Shown one piece after another: positions 36,012 to 47,729 of a stretch of 64,000 bases of DNA. Each line of letters begins with the position of its first letter. Position 1 is the first letter of the stretch. Origin of the DNA: Astrocystis sublimbata (taxonomy: Eukaryota; Ascomycota; Sordariomycetes; Xylariales; Xylariaceae); contig JAJNNY010000052.1 of NCBI GenBank assembly GCA_022453515.1, positions 62,001 through 126,000 of the forward strand. The letters run 5' to 3'. The translations under genes and the position numbers were made by a program. The notes beneath the pieces were generated by a model that was given only the letters and a program-made list of their open reading frames with translations, was not told the DNA's origin and made no database searches.

Positions 36012-38577
36012 ATGGACCCTCCTCAGAAGGCTCAGACCAGCCTCTTCGATGTCTTTTTGCGACTGAGACCGCCGCAAGCAGGCAATGCTAACGCGGACAA
36101 GTTTCTGTTGGTTGAAGAGCCCGAAGAGGCTGATGCGCCCACCCATATCACCCTCAACCCTCCTAACGATCGCCGGCGAGCCATCGAGAAATTCGCTTTC
36201 ACACGCGTCTTCGAGGAAGACGCCACACAATTAGACCTGTTCCACGGCACTAAGGTGCTACCCTTGGTAGAGGGTGCGCTTGCTCCCCACGGCGGAGATG
36301 GTACAGATGGCCTGCTGGCCACTCTCGGCATGACCGGGTCAGGCAAGGTATGACCGATGGCCAACGAACGACAACCACGGCATTCTCCTAACCGCTGTTC
36401 TAGACACACACGATGCTCGGAAGCCGCAGCCAGCGCGGTCTGACCCAGCTGGCCCTCGATGTGGTGTTTCGCTCGATTCAGTCAAACCTGGTTGATTGCG
36501 ATGCGACGCCTGCCCTCGAAGCCAGCATCCGGTCTTCGGACGCCTCCGAGGGCAACCTCTATCCCGCTTCAATATTTCTCGAATCCATATTCGGCGACGT
36601 CGTGGCACCCTCGCGCGCCGGCTCAAGAGCCACCACCCCTATGATTGTATGGCCCTCCTATGCTAACTCCTCCCCCAAGATCCCTGGACAGTATCCAAGT
36701 AGCCCCGGTAGTGTGCGGCTTGTCCGCCACGAAGACGAGCTTTCACGTATCACGCTTCTGGACACACCCCCGAATCAGAGGATATCTGGAAGAACACCTA
36801 CCAGGACGCTAGTCGCGTCACCCAGGCCGAAGTTGGCCAAGGACTCACCTGCAAAGAAGCACTATATGGCCTCCACGTCTGCCGTCAAGAACAAGAACAC
36901 AACTAAACGATCTCACTTCAAGGGCGATCACTTCTCCGCGCCGACCCCGAAACGGCCCTTACAGCGACCCTCCGCGCTACCACACATCCCGGATATCAGC
37001 TCCGTCAGGGCGTCCTGCGACCCGTCTGCCGAATACGCCGTTGTCATTTCCATGTATGAGGTATATAACGACCGGATTTTCGATCTGCTCACGCCGCCGA
37101 CTAAGTTGAACACGACAAAGGAGTACCGCCGGAGGGCACTCCTTTTCAAGTGTACTGAAACGTCTCCTGACCGCAAAGTTGTCGCTGGCCTGCGCAAGGT
37201 AATATGTAGCAGCCTGCAGGAGGCACTAATGGTCTTGGAAGCAGGACTTCACGAGAGAAGAGTAGCGGGGACCGGCAGTAACAGCGTATCGTCGCGGAGC
37301 CATGGCTTCTTCTGCATCGAGATCAAGAAGCGGCGGCGTGGCCGCGCGAATGGCCCCTGGGGCACTAGCACGTTGAGTATTGTTGATCTAGCAGGCAGTG
37401 AGCGCGCCAGAGATGCGAAAACACAGGGCGCAACCCTGGCGGAGGGAGGTAAGATCAACGAGAGTCTGATGTACCTCGGCCAGTGTCTGCAGATGCAGAC
37501 CGGTCTCAATAATAACGCCAAGGTTCGTGAGATTAGAGTCAGGTATTATGTCCCGAGAGCTAACAGACGTCACAGCCAAACCTCCGACTGTTCCGGCAGT
37601 GCAAGCTGACCGAACTGCTGTTCACCAACTCGTTTCCTTCAGCTTCAGCCTCCCACTCGGCATCCCACCGGCGCGCGCCGCAGAAGGCGGTGATGATCGT
37701 GACCGCGGATCCTTTTGGCGACTTCAACGCCACATCCCAAATCCTGCGATACAGCGCGTTGGCTCGCGAGGTAACCGTGCCGCGCATCCCTTCCGTCACA
37801 TCTACCATTCTGGCCAACATCCACCCGCAGTCGGAGCTATCCAGCAGCCCTCCCATGGGGTCACCGGTAGCCCATCACCGACCTCCTTTCAACCCATCCG
37901 GAGCTCCTTACCACCCGTCCGGCACCCACAGCCGGACTTTCTCGCCCATTTCTGACACGGAGCGCGGCACGATGGAGAATGCAGCACTGGAGATCGCACG
38001 CATGGCCGACATGATCGACCAGCTCAACGCCGAGCTCGCGCGGGAATCCGAAGCCCGCATGGCCGCCGAGGCGCACCTCATGTCCATGGAGGATCGCATC
38101 ATGGACCTGGAGCAGGAGATCCGCGAGGAGTGCTACGCCGAGTTTGAGGGGCGGCTCGCGACGGAGATGAACCGCTGGAAGGCCTCGCTCTCGAACGAGC
38201 ACGAGCGCGGCGAGGAGCACTGGGACCGCAAGGTGGAGGTGCTCGCGCGCAGCGTCGGCGTCGTCGTGACGGCACCGAGCGACGAGGACGACTTCGAGAA
38301 CGAAGATAAAGAGAACGTCCTCATCGAGAACCTCGAGCAGGAGAACGAGAGGCTCAGGCGCGAGGTCACCATCCTGAAGCGCGAGCTGACGAGCAGGACC
38401 CCGAGCCGCCGCGCGCCCCTGCAGGAGAGGGGCGACCTGCCGAGCTCGAAGGGTGAGGTTGCGAGTCTCGGGGGCAAGTTGGAGCGGCTGAGCGTGAGCA
38501 ATGGAAGCCCGACTAAGAAAGTGCGCAAGCTGCCGGCAAAGAAGTGGCAGAACCCAGCGGATGACGATCTCTTTTGA
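36012..38577 (+). CDS. Kinesin, kinesin-6-like, with large motor-domain insertion
   Basis: Three exons (36012-36347, 36404-37522, 37576-38577) encode 818 aa. Motor motifs are complete: the P-loop GMTGSGKTHT at 106-115 (an intron splits it after Lys112), switch I NSVSSRSH at 405-412, switch II DLAGSE at 440-445, GGKINESLMYLGQCL, and FRQCKLTELLF after the last intron. About 300 residues separate P-loop and switch I, far more than the roughly 110 of conventional kinesin. The extra segment is Ser/Pro/Lys-rich (about 165-310). Such insertions are a mark of kinesin-6 (MKLP/Klp9-type spindle midzone motors), so that class is favoured. A coiled coil follows (about 630-780). A KEN box at 730-732 (EDKENVL) suggests APC/C-dependent turnover. 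The ATG at 36012 was chosen because it leads straight into the motor domain; the open frame extends further upstream without motifs. Confidence 0.88.
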
Positions 38578-40318
38578 GGAATGAATGTTTCATGTTTTGT
38601 CTGTCGGGAGGCCTTGCATAATCGATGTGTTCTAGAATGTTGGTTGGCCGGTCGGATATGTTGGACCTGTTGCTGAGGATACCCCGAGAGTTCTGAATTT
38701 GTTTGTCGAGGCTGGAAGCTATCGAAGTTTTAAGAACCATACCTTCTTTTAATGTAATGAGATTGATGTTTGCATGTTGCATGGAAAGCTTATAATCAGT
38801 TCAAATAGGTCGAAATGTTCTGCAAGCTTGATGAACTTTTCGCTAGTTTCTATTAGGCGTGAAATTTGTACCAACGATTTTATGCGTTGTGTGAGGCTCG
38901 TACTTAGAGCCCAGGATTGGGTTAAGTCTTTGCGAATTCTAATCAGACATACTCTTTGTCATGGCATACGCCGATACGAAAAAGTTCTCAACCTCTATTT
39001 CAGGATGTATTGGAGAATAGCTCTCGTTCCTATCTTCCATGATGATGTTGGTGAGAACAATCATAACATCCATCACATTTCAGCTCCCACTTTCTGGTGA
39101 TTAGCCATCACTTAGCTCTCAACGCCACTTCATGCGAGAGGACAAAGCTGCAAACTGGCAGTCGCCTTCGATCAGGATGCCTTGGAAAGACAAATTCATC
39201 CTCCGTCGCGAGTGGCACTACACTCTATTTGTCAATCATCAACAGGTGGCATAATGCACTAAATCTCATAACATATCCATTTCGCTTCCTGTTGCCTTGC
39301 CATGATGCGACGAAAGTTAGCTCAATCAACGTCCAAGCCTCTAGTCCCTTGGCCGTGCGGTGCCAGTCTATTTGTTGACATACGATTGTCCGGAATGTCC
39401 CGATTGGTGATAGGATGAGGTAACCCATGATGGAATCGATTTCGACGTGTGAAGCATAACACATGGGCTCTCGCGCGGTCACACACCCAATTGGTTTGGG
39501 CGGACTATCTCATTCCATGTGCTCAAATAATAAACACCCAGGATCTTGGGATGCTTGGACCCCGAAATCACTGACGATACCCCAGCCCACCCACTCCGTT
39601 GTCACAATCTGGGGGTGGTTCCTCAAGCAACGAGTGGTTGCATAGGAGGTATGGCAAGTTCATGATCTCCAATCATATTGGGATGGGTAGTACCACGACG
39701 TAAAAGGGTGGCATCTTGGCACGCCTGGGTAATTTGTGTATGGTACGTTCTAGCCCCCATGTCCGTTATTGCCACCTTAACCGGTGGTTGGCGTTGGGTA
39801 AGAGGGAATCACAGGGTCTTCACGCAACTGGTCCGGAAGGCGAATCACTCGAAGAAACCCAATAGGAACCGACATGTGGCTGAGGTTTCATCTTGTTGGA
39901 CGTTTCATAGCGTATGTTGAGCTTGATCCTGATGGCCAGGTACACTGTTTCGGTATTTACCTCTGGTTCGTGTCTTCTTTTCACGCCTCGCTCACGATCA
40001 GACTGAACAAACCGATTTTTTATATCGTCTGCCGAGTGGATCACTTCACGGCAAGCAGCCGTTCCTCTCGGGTTCGCTTACCTCCTAAAAGACTCCATTC
40101 TTTGCCGTGATTGCACTGATCGCCCGTGAAGATCTCTGTGATCTGCGCCACACTCCGTTCTCAAGCATGTCCACCCAACGACGTCCCTCGGCAGCATACT
40201 CTCCGTACAAGTGGATATGGCGGTCCGCGCAGCCATCAAGACCCTCTCAAGTGGAGACCAAGCCTCTGCATGTACCTTGGGAGAGGAACCTTTTATGCCC
40301 TTCTAGACAGCCTTACTT

Positions 40319-40325
40319 GGCTATA
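40319..40325 (+). promoter_or_regulatory. Possible Xyr1/XlnR site upstream of the cellulase gene
   Basis: GGCTATA matches GGC(A/T)4, the relaxed binding word described for the xylanase/cellulase activator Xyr1. It lies about 615 bp upstream of the GH7 start. A single short match like this occurs often by chance. Confidence 0.25.
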
Positions 40326-40825
40326 GGGGGGCCAAACAACGGCTGCGCGCTTGTTCTAGAGCACCATTGGATCGGAAAATGAGAGCGCCTAGAAGACGGG
40401 TAGTCGCTAATACCAGCTCCTCATTGAAAGGTATGATGTATATATCCACATGATCACCGCAAGCCGGGCCGGCTGTTGAAATTGCTGATGCTCCTCCCCG
40501 GGCTGGTATAACACATTCAAATAAGTTCATATTTGGACGTTGGAGTGATCGAGGCGCCGTCCTTGCCTCCCACCCCGCCACGCTTCATGGACTATGACCA
40601 CACACGCATCGTGGCTCGTTACATTGTCGAGAGAGGGTATCATTACCCGTCGGGACTGATCAGCGTAAGAGTGTCATCCAATATATTGCAGGAAATTATG
40701 CCTCCGCATGCCACGACTGTTTCCTTATCAACACGCGCCGTAGTGAACCTCACCTTACGATCCAGAGGCAGGAATCGGTAAATTGAGGCGGCCTGTGTAT
40801 TCATTAATGCCAGGGGTTCTACGAC

Positions 40826-40832
40826 ATATATA
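40826..40832 (+). promoter_or_regulatory. TATA box of the GH7 gene
   Basis: TATATAA stands 107 bp upstream of the ATG at 40939, as expected for a strongly inducible fungal gene. A second TATAAG word lies directly before the ATG and is too close to serve as a TATA box. Confidence 0.55.
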
Positions 40833-40938
40833 AGGTTTGTCAGACCCCTCGGAGACAAAGCTGAAACGACTTTTCCTGGATCGTTGCGAATAATAGACAG
40901 CAAAAACATCTTCTGATCAGTATTCCTCTCTCTATAAG

Positions 40939-42685
40939 ATGCTGGCCCTCGTACTAGTAGCCCTTGCGGGCATCACCTCCGCCCAGCAAGTCGGCAAGGA
41001 GCAGACGGAAACCCACCCCAAGCTGAGCTGGAAGAAGTGCTCGAGCGGCGGTAGCTGCAGCACGGTCAATGCCGAGATCACCATCGACGCCAACTGGCGC
41101 TGGTTGCACTCGACTGAGGGAACAACCAACTGCTACGATGGAAACGAGTGGACGTCTGAGTGCAGCACCGGCGAGGATTGCGCCAGCAAGTGCGCCCTCG
41201 AGGGTGCCGAATACTCCAAGACATACGGTGCCTCCACCAGCGGCGACGCCCTGACACTCGGCTTCCTTACCAAGCACGAGTACGGCACCAACATCGGCTC
41301 TCGTTTCTACCTCATGAACGGCGCCAGCAAATACCAGATGTTCACTCTGATGAACAACGAGTTCACCTTTGATGTTGACCTGTCCACTGTCGAGTGCGGC
41401 CTCAACGCAGCCCTTTACTTCGTCTCTATGGAGGAAGACGGTGGTATGGCGAGTTACTCGACGAACAAAGCCGGTGCTAAGTACGGTACCGGTTACTGCG
41501 ATGCCCAATGCGCCCGAGACTTGAAGTTCGTCGGTGGCAAGGTAAGAACGGACAGAAGTCATCACTCACTGATAATAAGATGGTCTTGTCTTTAATGCAG
41601 GAGGCTGACATCGCATCATTCCTGACAGGGCAACGTTGAGGGATGGCAACCCTCTACCAACGATGACAATGCCGGAGTTGGACCTTATGGCGGTTGCTGC
41701 GCCGAGATAGATGTTTGGTAAGACAAACACCAGGATTACGCATTGACAAGTGTGTGTCGAGCACATATGTACTAACACAACACCCCAGGGAGTCCAACTC
41801 TCACTCTTTCGCTTTCACCCCTCACCCTTGTGAGAACAACGACTACCACGTCTGCGAGACCGATGGCTGCGGCGGTACCTACTCCGAGGACCGCTTCGCC
41901 GGTGACTGCGACGCAAACGGCTGCGACTACAACCCCTACCGCATGGGCAACACCGACTTCTACGGCAAGGGCAAGACCGTCGACACCAGCAAGAAATTCA
42001 CGTAAGCAAGCACCGACCGCCAGAACAGCCGGCTGGTTTTCTATTTTCCGAACACAAACTCACTATGACCCCTAAACAGTGTCGTCACCCAGTTCAAGGA
42101 GAACGCCTACACCCAGTTCTTCGTCCAGGACGGCAAGAAGATCGAGATCCCCGGCGCCAAGTACGACGGCCTCCCGGAGTCGAGCACGCTCACGCCCGAG
42201 TTCTGCGAGGCCCAGTTCAAGGTCCTCGGCGACCGCGACCACTTCAACGAGATGGGCGGTTTCTCGAAGACCAACGATGCCCTCAGCAAGCCCATGGTCC
42301 TCGTCATGTCGATCTGGGACGACGTAAGCAGATGAATTCCCCCCCCTTTCCCCCCTTTCTCTCCGAGAGTACTAACCCTGTATTTCATCACAGCACTATG
42401 CCAACATGCTCTGGCTCGACTCCAGCTACCCGCCCGAGAAGGCCGGCCAGCCCGGTGGCGACCGTGGCGACTGCCCAGAAGACTCTGGCGTTCCCTCCGA
42501 CGTCGAGTCCAACAGCCCCGATGCGTAAGCTGAACCCTCCTCTCCTCCCCCGTTTCCCCCATCCCGACCATCTGCTTTCCCAATCGCCATACAAGACTAA
42601 GAGACTAACAAACAACGGGTGTTGCAGCAAGGTCATCTGGTCCAACATTCGCTTTGGTCCCATCGGCTCCACCGTCCAGGTTTAG
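40939..42685 (+). CDS. GH7 cellulase, cellobiohydrolase-like, no CBM1
   Basis: Six exons (40939-41541, 41629-41717, 41789-42001, 42080-42323, 42394-42524, 42628-42685) encode 445 aa. The start has a short secretion signal ([17 protein letters not shown]). The whole GH7 fold follows: [20 protein letters not shown], then [58 protein letters not shown]. The catalytic block [11 protein letters not shown] has nucleophile E227, D229 and acid/base E232. [20 protein letters not shown] and [20 protein letters not shown] follow. The loops around GTYSEDRF and the ending [17 protein letters not shown] match Cel7A-type reducing-end cellobiohydrolases more than endoglucanases. The protein ends after the catalytic domain, so there is no linker or cellulose-binding module. 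Five short introns all keep phase. The enzyme is secreted and degrades cellulose processively. Confidence 0.92.
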
Positions 42686-43379
42686 GCTCAAATCGCTCCA
42701 TGGACGAATGATCAAATTCATTACGAATATTTTGTATGTATGTGTGTGTGTAGGTAGCTGTATCAGGTGGATATCGGCTTTCCAATTGGGCTTTGGAAAC
42801 CCAATGCTCATCATCTAGCTTCTCACTTCACATACTAGTATATCATACTATGTTAGCTTCAATGCCATACTTTACATTGCAATCTGTGTATGATATGATG
42901 CTCATTCGCATTAAACGTGAAGTGTAGTGTACCTTATACTTACTTGCCAAGAAAGCTCGGTTTATCTCAGTCTAGGCCTCGCTATCCGGTTAGGAAATGC
43001 TAACCAGTCCCTTCTGCACAATAGGGTTCTCATTACCCAGAAAGACACAAGGCACTGGGTATTGCTTATTTCTATCAAGTTTCTAACCTTTCTAAATACC
43101 CAACTCTCATGTATTGATTTCAAGAGGATGGCCATGCTGTTACAAAAACCTGTAGACACCGCAAATGCCTGGCAGTTTCTCCTTTCAGTCAGCATCCTTC
43201 TCCTTGTCTATCTTTCCCATCACTTTTTGAATAAACTGTATTTGGTAGAAAACGGAGTTGAACAGTGATTGAGGGTCACGGTAGGCATCATGAAGTCTGC
43301 TGATGCCACACTAAGTCGTTGGACTGGATATTCCCTAGCTTGAAGGATGCTCCTCAGCCCCTTTTGTGAACAATTATGC
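42686..43379. other. Convergent intergenic region
   Basis: A 694-bp gap between the 3' ends of the GH7 and TSC1 genes. It is AT-rich around 42830-42940 and contains a short TGTG run near 42735-42752. No gene is supported. Confidence 0.55.
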
Positions 43380-46246
43380 TTATGGAGCTTGCTCAGCTTT
43401 GGGTGACTCAGGCAGCGGCGTGGCGCCGCCTGATTTCGCCTCAAGGAGTTGTTCGTCCGAAATGCTCGGGTTTTGGGGGCTATCTGAACTTGATGAATCA
43501 TCGTCTTCGGTATCTGCTGATTGGGATCCTGTCAAATTTGCCATTCGACTATGTATGTCATAAAGTTCAGTCTGCAGCTCGGTATTCTTCCGAGAGAGTT
43601 CATGCATGCGCTTTGTTATCTCCACATGTGTGGCCCGACTAGCCTCCAAAGCCGCGTTATATTGGGCTTTGAGGCTGTCGGCATTGCGCTCCCCGCTAGA
43701 CTTGAGAGCATCTTGCAATTTTGAATTGAGCTCTTCGATATGGGATTCGTACTGTTTCTGAATTTGCGCAAAATCAGACTCGCGTGCGGCTAGCTGTAGT
43801 TCAACGGCCTTTGCGCAACTGTCGGCTTCAGCTGCTTGAGTCATGGCCGCTTGACGCTCAGCCTCCTTGGCTTGGTAATTGCGCTCTGATTCCGTGAGAC
43901 CTTCCACCTCTCTTCTCAGTCTCTTTAATTCGCCGAAATTGACATCGGCTGATTGGATGTTTTGCTTCAGACCTAACTCTCTTACTTCTACCTCGCCAAC
44001 CAACAAGCGTAATGCCTCGGCTTCTTCCTTTGCAGCTTTCAGCTCGACACTGAAGGCCTCCTCTTGAGCGTGCCATTTCTTTTGTTCGTCACGTAGCGCC
44101 GTCAACTTCTTGAATAGATCCGCCTCCCATTTCTTAGCTAGCGTACGACTCTTCTCGGCCTCAGTCTTAGCTCGTGTTTCGGCTTTCTTGGCATCTTCAA
44201 GCCGTTGCTTGAGATGCTTGTTTGCAGTGATAATGTTTTGAGTCTCAGCCTCACCAGCTGCTTCGCGTACGTGCTGTCTACGTAACCCGCCGATGTGAGT
44301 GAGATGTTGCTGTTTGAGAAAACGCTCGAACATGAGATCATTGTACAAGAGATACACATAGCGAAACAATTTCGATTCCTTGTCGTTGGCCGTAGCATCG
44401 GAAAACTGCATATTAAAGCTGGGCGGTTTCGAGTGTATTTGAGATGACGCCTTTTCTGGAAGCGACTCGTGATGGCTTAAAGACAGTGATGCTACGCTGT
44501 CGTTGGCCAACGATTGGTGCAGGCTTGACTTGACGGCTTTATTAGAATTCATGAGTTCTTGTAGCTGGGTCTGGGAGGTTGATGTAACAAGGGGCTGCGA
44601 ATCGTAGTCGTTTTCAGGTAGCTTTATGCTCGGTGAGTCAGATTGTGAACGGCGACTACTCTGCGAGGAACGCCGTACCAGCGCTGGATTGACTTGAAAC
44701 CCGGATTGCGACAATGAAGAGCCAGAAGTGCGACGAGTATGTCCCGAACCGGACGGGCCAATGTTAGTGGAGCCACTGAGAAGAGCTGACTCTTTGTCAT
44801 TGTTGTCGACATCGCTGCTGTCTATGCTGAACATTTGAGATATGCCGGGAGGTACAGCATCGGGAAACTCGTCGGCAGACTGACGAAGTGCAAGGCAATC
44901 GGCCACCACCTCGGCGGGATCGCTTTTGATCCAGCGACCGAAATCCGTCTTCTCCGAATCGATTGTTAGCGTGTAGAAGTTCTCGTGCAGGATATGGCAC
45001 CGCCGGAACCGCTCTGACGCATGGCGGATTTCAGTTGGTTGCACTTCAATGATATCTTCATCTGGCACTTCAGCGTGTCTCAAGTATCTCTGTGGTTTCC
45101 GGATATAGTCCATGAAGTTGATAGGATACAATCCGTACAAGGTAGTAAAATAGTCCAAAATATGGGAGATGGTGGTATTATCATCATGTGGTGAGAACGA
45201 ACATATTTCCCATGCAGACGAGATGGATAGCCCCGACTCTCTGCCGTCCCCAGCAGTATTACGAGCAGACAGCTCTCGGTCCCAAAACAGCAACCTCGCA
45301 TATATGTTAAACAGCGTGGGCAGATGTGGGACCAGTGAGCTGGGCGCATGGGGAAGGACCATGGTCAAGACTGTTAGGGCCAAGGAGATTGTGATGGTCG
45401 AGGTATCTCTCCGAAGGCAGGTCAACAGACTGTGAAACAGAGGCGTATCGAGAATGAGATGAAGGTGTGGCGGTTGACTCTGCACAAATGAAGAAAGTAA
45501 CAGGAGGGAGCGTGCGCGATAGGATGGTTTGCAGACAAATTGGTCCATGACCGCCATGAAGTCCTAAGTGGTAGGCATCAGAGCTCTGTCGTCGGCATGA
45601 GTCTGAGGGTTCGGGCGTTCAACAAACCTTTGGGCGCTTCTTTCCGTATAGTAGCAACGTTTCCCTGAGATGTCTCTCTTTGAAGTCTTGCAGCACATCG
45701 GGGCTGGTGCGCAGCAATTCGGCCTCGTGAAACCAGAGAGAGATCATCTTCTCTGCAACGGGAAGCGATGCGGCGCGGCTGTTGTCGTCCCCTTCAGTGA
45801 GAATGTCCAGCACGATTCTCTGGGACTCGTAAGCCAATTCCTTTCCGCGGCTGATATGATCCAGCACGGGCAAAAGCAGCTCGAACCATTGCAAGACTTT
45901 GGCGGGCTGGCCGATCATGGGCCGCAAGTGACGAAGCAGAGCGATGAAGGCGGCATAACGGGCAGGGTCATGGGCGATGTCCTGCTTGAATATGGCCAAG
46001 AGTTCGTCGTGGACCTTGTCGGCAACATTGTCGTCGGGTTTCTCAGTGCGTTCGTAAACGAAAGTCTCGATGATCTGGACGAGGTCGGCGGGAAGTGGGA
46101 GGGACGGCGCGCGGGCGAAGCTGCCGACAGCTTTCAGAAGTTCTTTTGGTGTCCTGGGCAAGCAGCAGAGGTTGTCAGTAGATAGATAGATGTGCGTGTT
46201 GGGGTATAGTCTCCCATCTGTGAACAACATACGGAGCAGCCGACAT
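43380..46246 (-). CDS. Hamartin (TSC1), TSC complex scaffold
   Basis: Three exons (46246-46233, 46153-45628, 45563-43380) encode 907 aa. The first coding exon has only 14 nt (MSAAP split). The helical hamartin domain covers about residues 5-420: TPKELLKAVGSF, ARYAAFIALLRHLRPMIGQP, MDQFVCKPSYRARSLLLLSS, FNIYARLLFWDREL, YGLYPINFMDYIRKP and RHASERFRRCHILHENF. After a Ser-rich linker, a block beginning YVYLLYNDLMFERFLKQQHL leads into a long coiled coil (about 560-860) rich in Glu, Lys and Ala. TSC1 stabilises TSC2, whose GAP activity turns off Rheb and so restrains TORC1. The C-terminus is acidic and Ser-rich. No TSC2 gene lies in the window. The promoter side carries a 7-bp tandem repeat (46384-46415). 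Confidence 0.88.
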
Positions 46247-47729
46247 AGCAGCGGCGGCGGCGAGCGGGCCTATCGCGGGGCACGGCAGGTGAAGGTGGGC
46301 GATGGTGGGCGTGTCCGATGCGATGGGCGTGATGTGATGGTGGACTTGGTGGAGTGTGGACCGATGGCCCGATGGACCGACCGGTCGATGGTCGATGGTC
46401 GATGGTCGATGGTCGCAGTCCAAGCACAGCTGAAAACACACCAGCAACGTACCGTGGGAGAGGATTGCGTGAGTACTCGTAGGTAGAGTAACAGCTAGAT
46501 TACCAGTGCAGAAGCAGGTGTGCAGTGGCTTCATGAGTAGATGAACGATATCGGCCCATCATCAGCAGAGACCAAACTTCTGGACCGTCTGTCGTCCGTC
46601 CAAGGTGGAGTCTGCCTCGGAGCTGTTGTTGGTCGTGAGATTTCTGCGAGGGCTAGAGCCACTAGGCGAGCTTCCTCCTACCTTCGCACCCTGGGTACAG
46701 TGCGAGAGTCGCAAGATCAAAGGCTAGCACTGGCAAGACGGGCTGGGCTGGGTGCGGCGCGATTACGAGTAGTCGTACACTGTACGTAGCCCCTAAGTTG
46801 CCTGGCCACAACTATTGACATCTAAACACACAAACTTTGCAATCGTCTTGTTGCTCTCTAAGGTAGGCAATTACCAATTCAAATACATGTTTCCTTGAGG
46901 CGTTTGGGTTTGTTGAAAATAGGAAACAACATCCGTCCACCTGCTGACCACAGATAATGGCATGACTTAGACGTGGGTGTTCATGATCCTGTCCTCTTCA
47001 CTGTTTATATCTACGTACAAGCACTGTGCCAATGCAGGTGTGATCAAGGGTGGCCCCTCGGCCCCATAAGCAGCAGGCGTAGCATCGGCGGGTCCCCTAG
47101 CGCGACCCACAATCGCGCGACGAAATCCGGGGGAGGGGGCATCTGTTTGCGGGTCCCCTGCACAGGCAGCCAATTAGATGAATGAAATCTACGTAAGCAC
47201 CCCACCTCTCCAGAGCGGCTGTCGATGTACCTCCTGTTCGAGCTGTCGTGCTGTAGCTACCTCGCCGAGTCGCCCTCCTAAAGAGGGAAAAGAAGGGCAA
47301 GCTTGAGGGGTTCGAGGGGATGGATGGCGTCAAGGGCACGAGGACAGGCAAGCTGTCGTGCCTTTCGCAATGAAACCACTCGAGCTTACCTACTCGCCTA
47401 CTTACCCTTACCCCTCTGTTCTCCAATGGCTCCATCACCTCCCCTCCATCTCCTTCCTTCTCACCCTGTCCAAACCCTCCCTCTCTCTCCTTTCCATTCT
47501 ACTTTTCTGCACTTGTGAACCACCCCTCCAAAGAAACCCCAAAGGAGAGCGAATCCTTGCCAGCAATTGTCCACCAGAGGCAGCAACCTGACTTACCTCG
47601 CTACCAACTGTCCACTCCATTTCACAGCCTGTCTGCACTTGCCACGATATACCCGTCTGTCTGATTGTCCTGTCACAATCTACATCCAATACCTGCCACG
47701 TGCTCAATCCCTTTTGATCATTTTCAATC
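46247..47729. other. Divergent intergenic region, TSC1 and DJ-1-like genes
   Basis: About 1.5 kb between the two start codons. Near TSC1 it is rich in GATGG words and holds a four-copy 7-bp repeat. Near the DJ-1-like gene it becomes strongly C/T-rich (about 47400-47700), typical of a fungal 5' untranslated region. No gene is supported. Confidence 0.55.
46384..46415. repeat. GTCGATG heptanucleotide tandem repeat
   Basis: Four perfect copies of GTCGATG plus a partial fifth, 138 bp upstream of the TSC1 start codon, inside a wider GATGG-rich zone. Confidence 0.92.

Larger units (their letters stand above)
38578..40938. other. Intergenic, upstream region of the GH7 gene
   Basis: About 2.4 kb without a supported gene. 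The right third should be the GH7 promoter. It holds a TATA box (40826) and a GGCTATA word (40319-40325) that fits the loose Xyr1/XlnR consensus GGC(A/T)4. An ATTGG/CCAAT box lies near 40367. No transposon signature was seen in the left part. Confidence 0.5.

Noticed and set aside
40954..41565. 203-codon antisense frame over GH7 exon 1
   Set aside because: Antisense shadow of a gene with complete catalytic motifs and codon bias.
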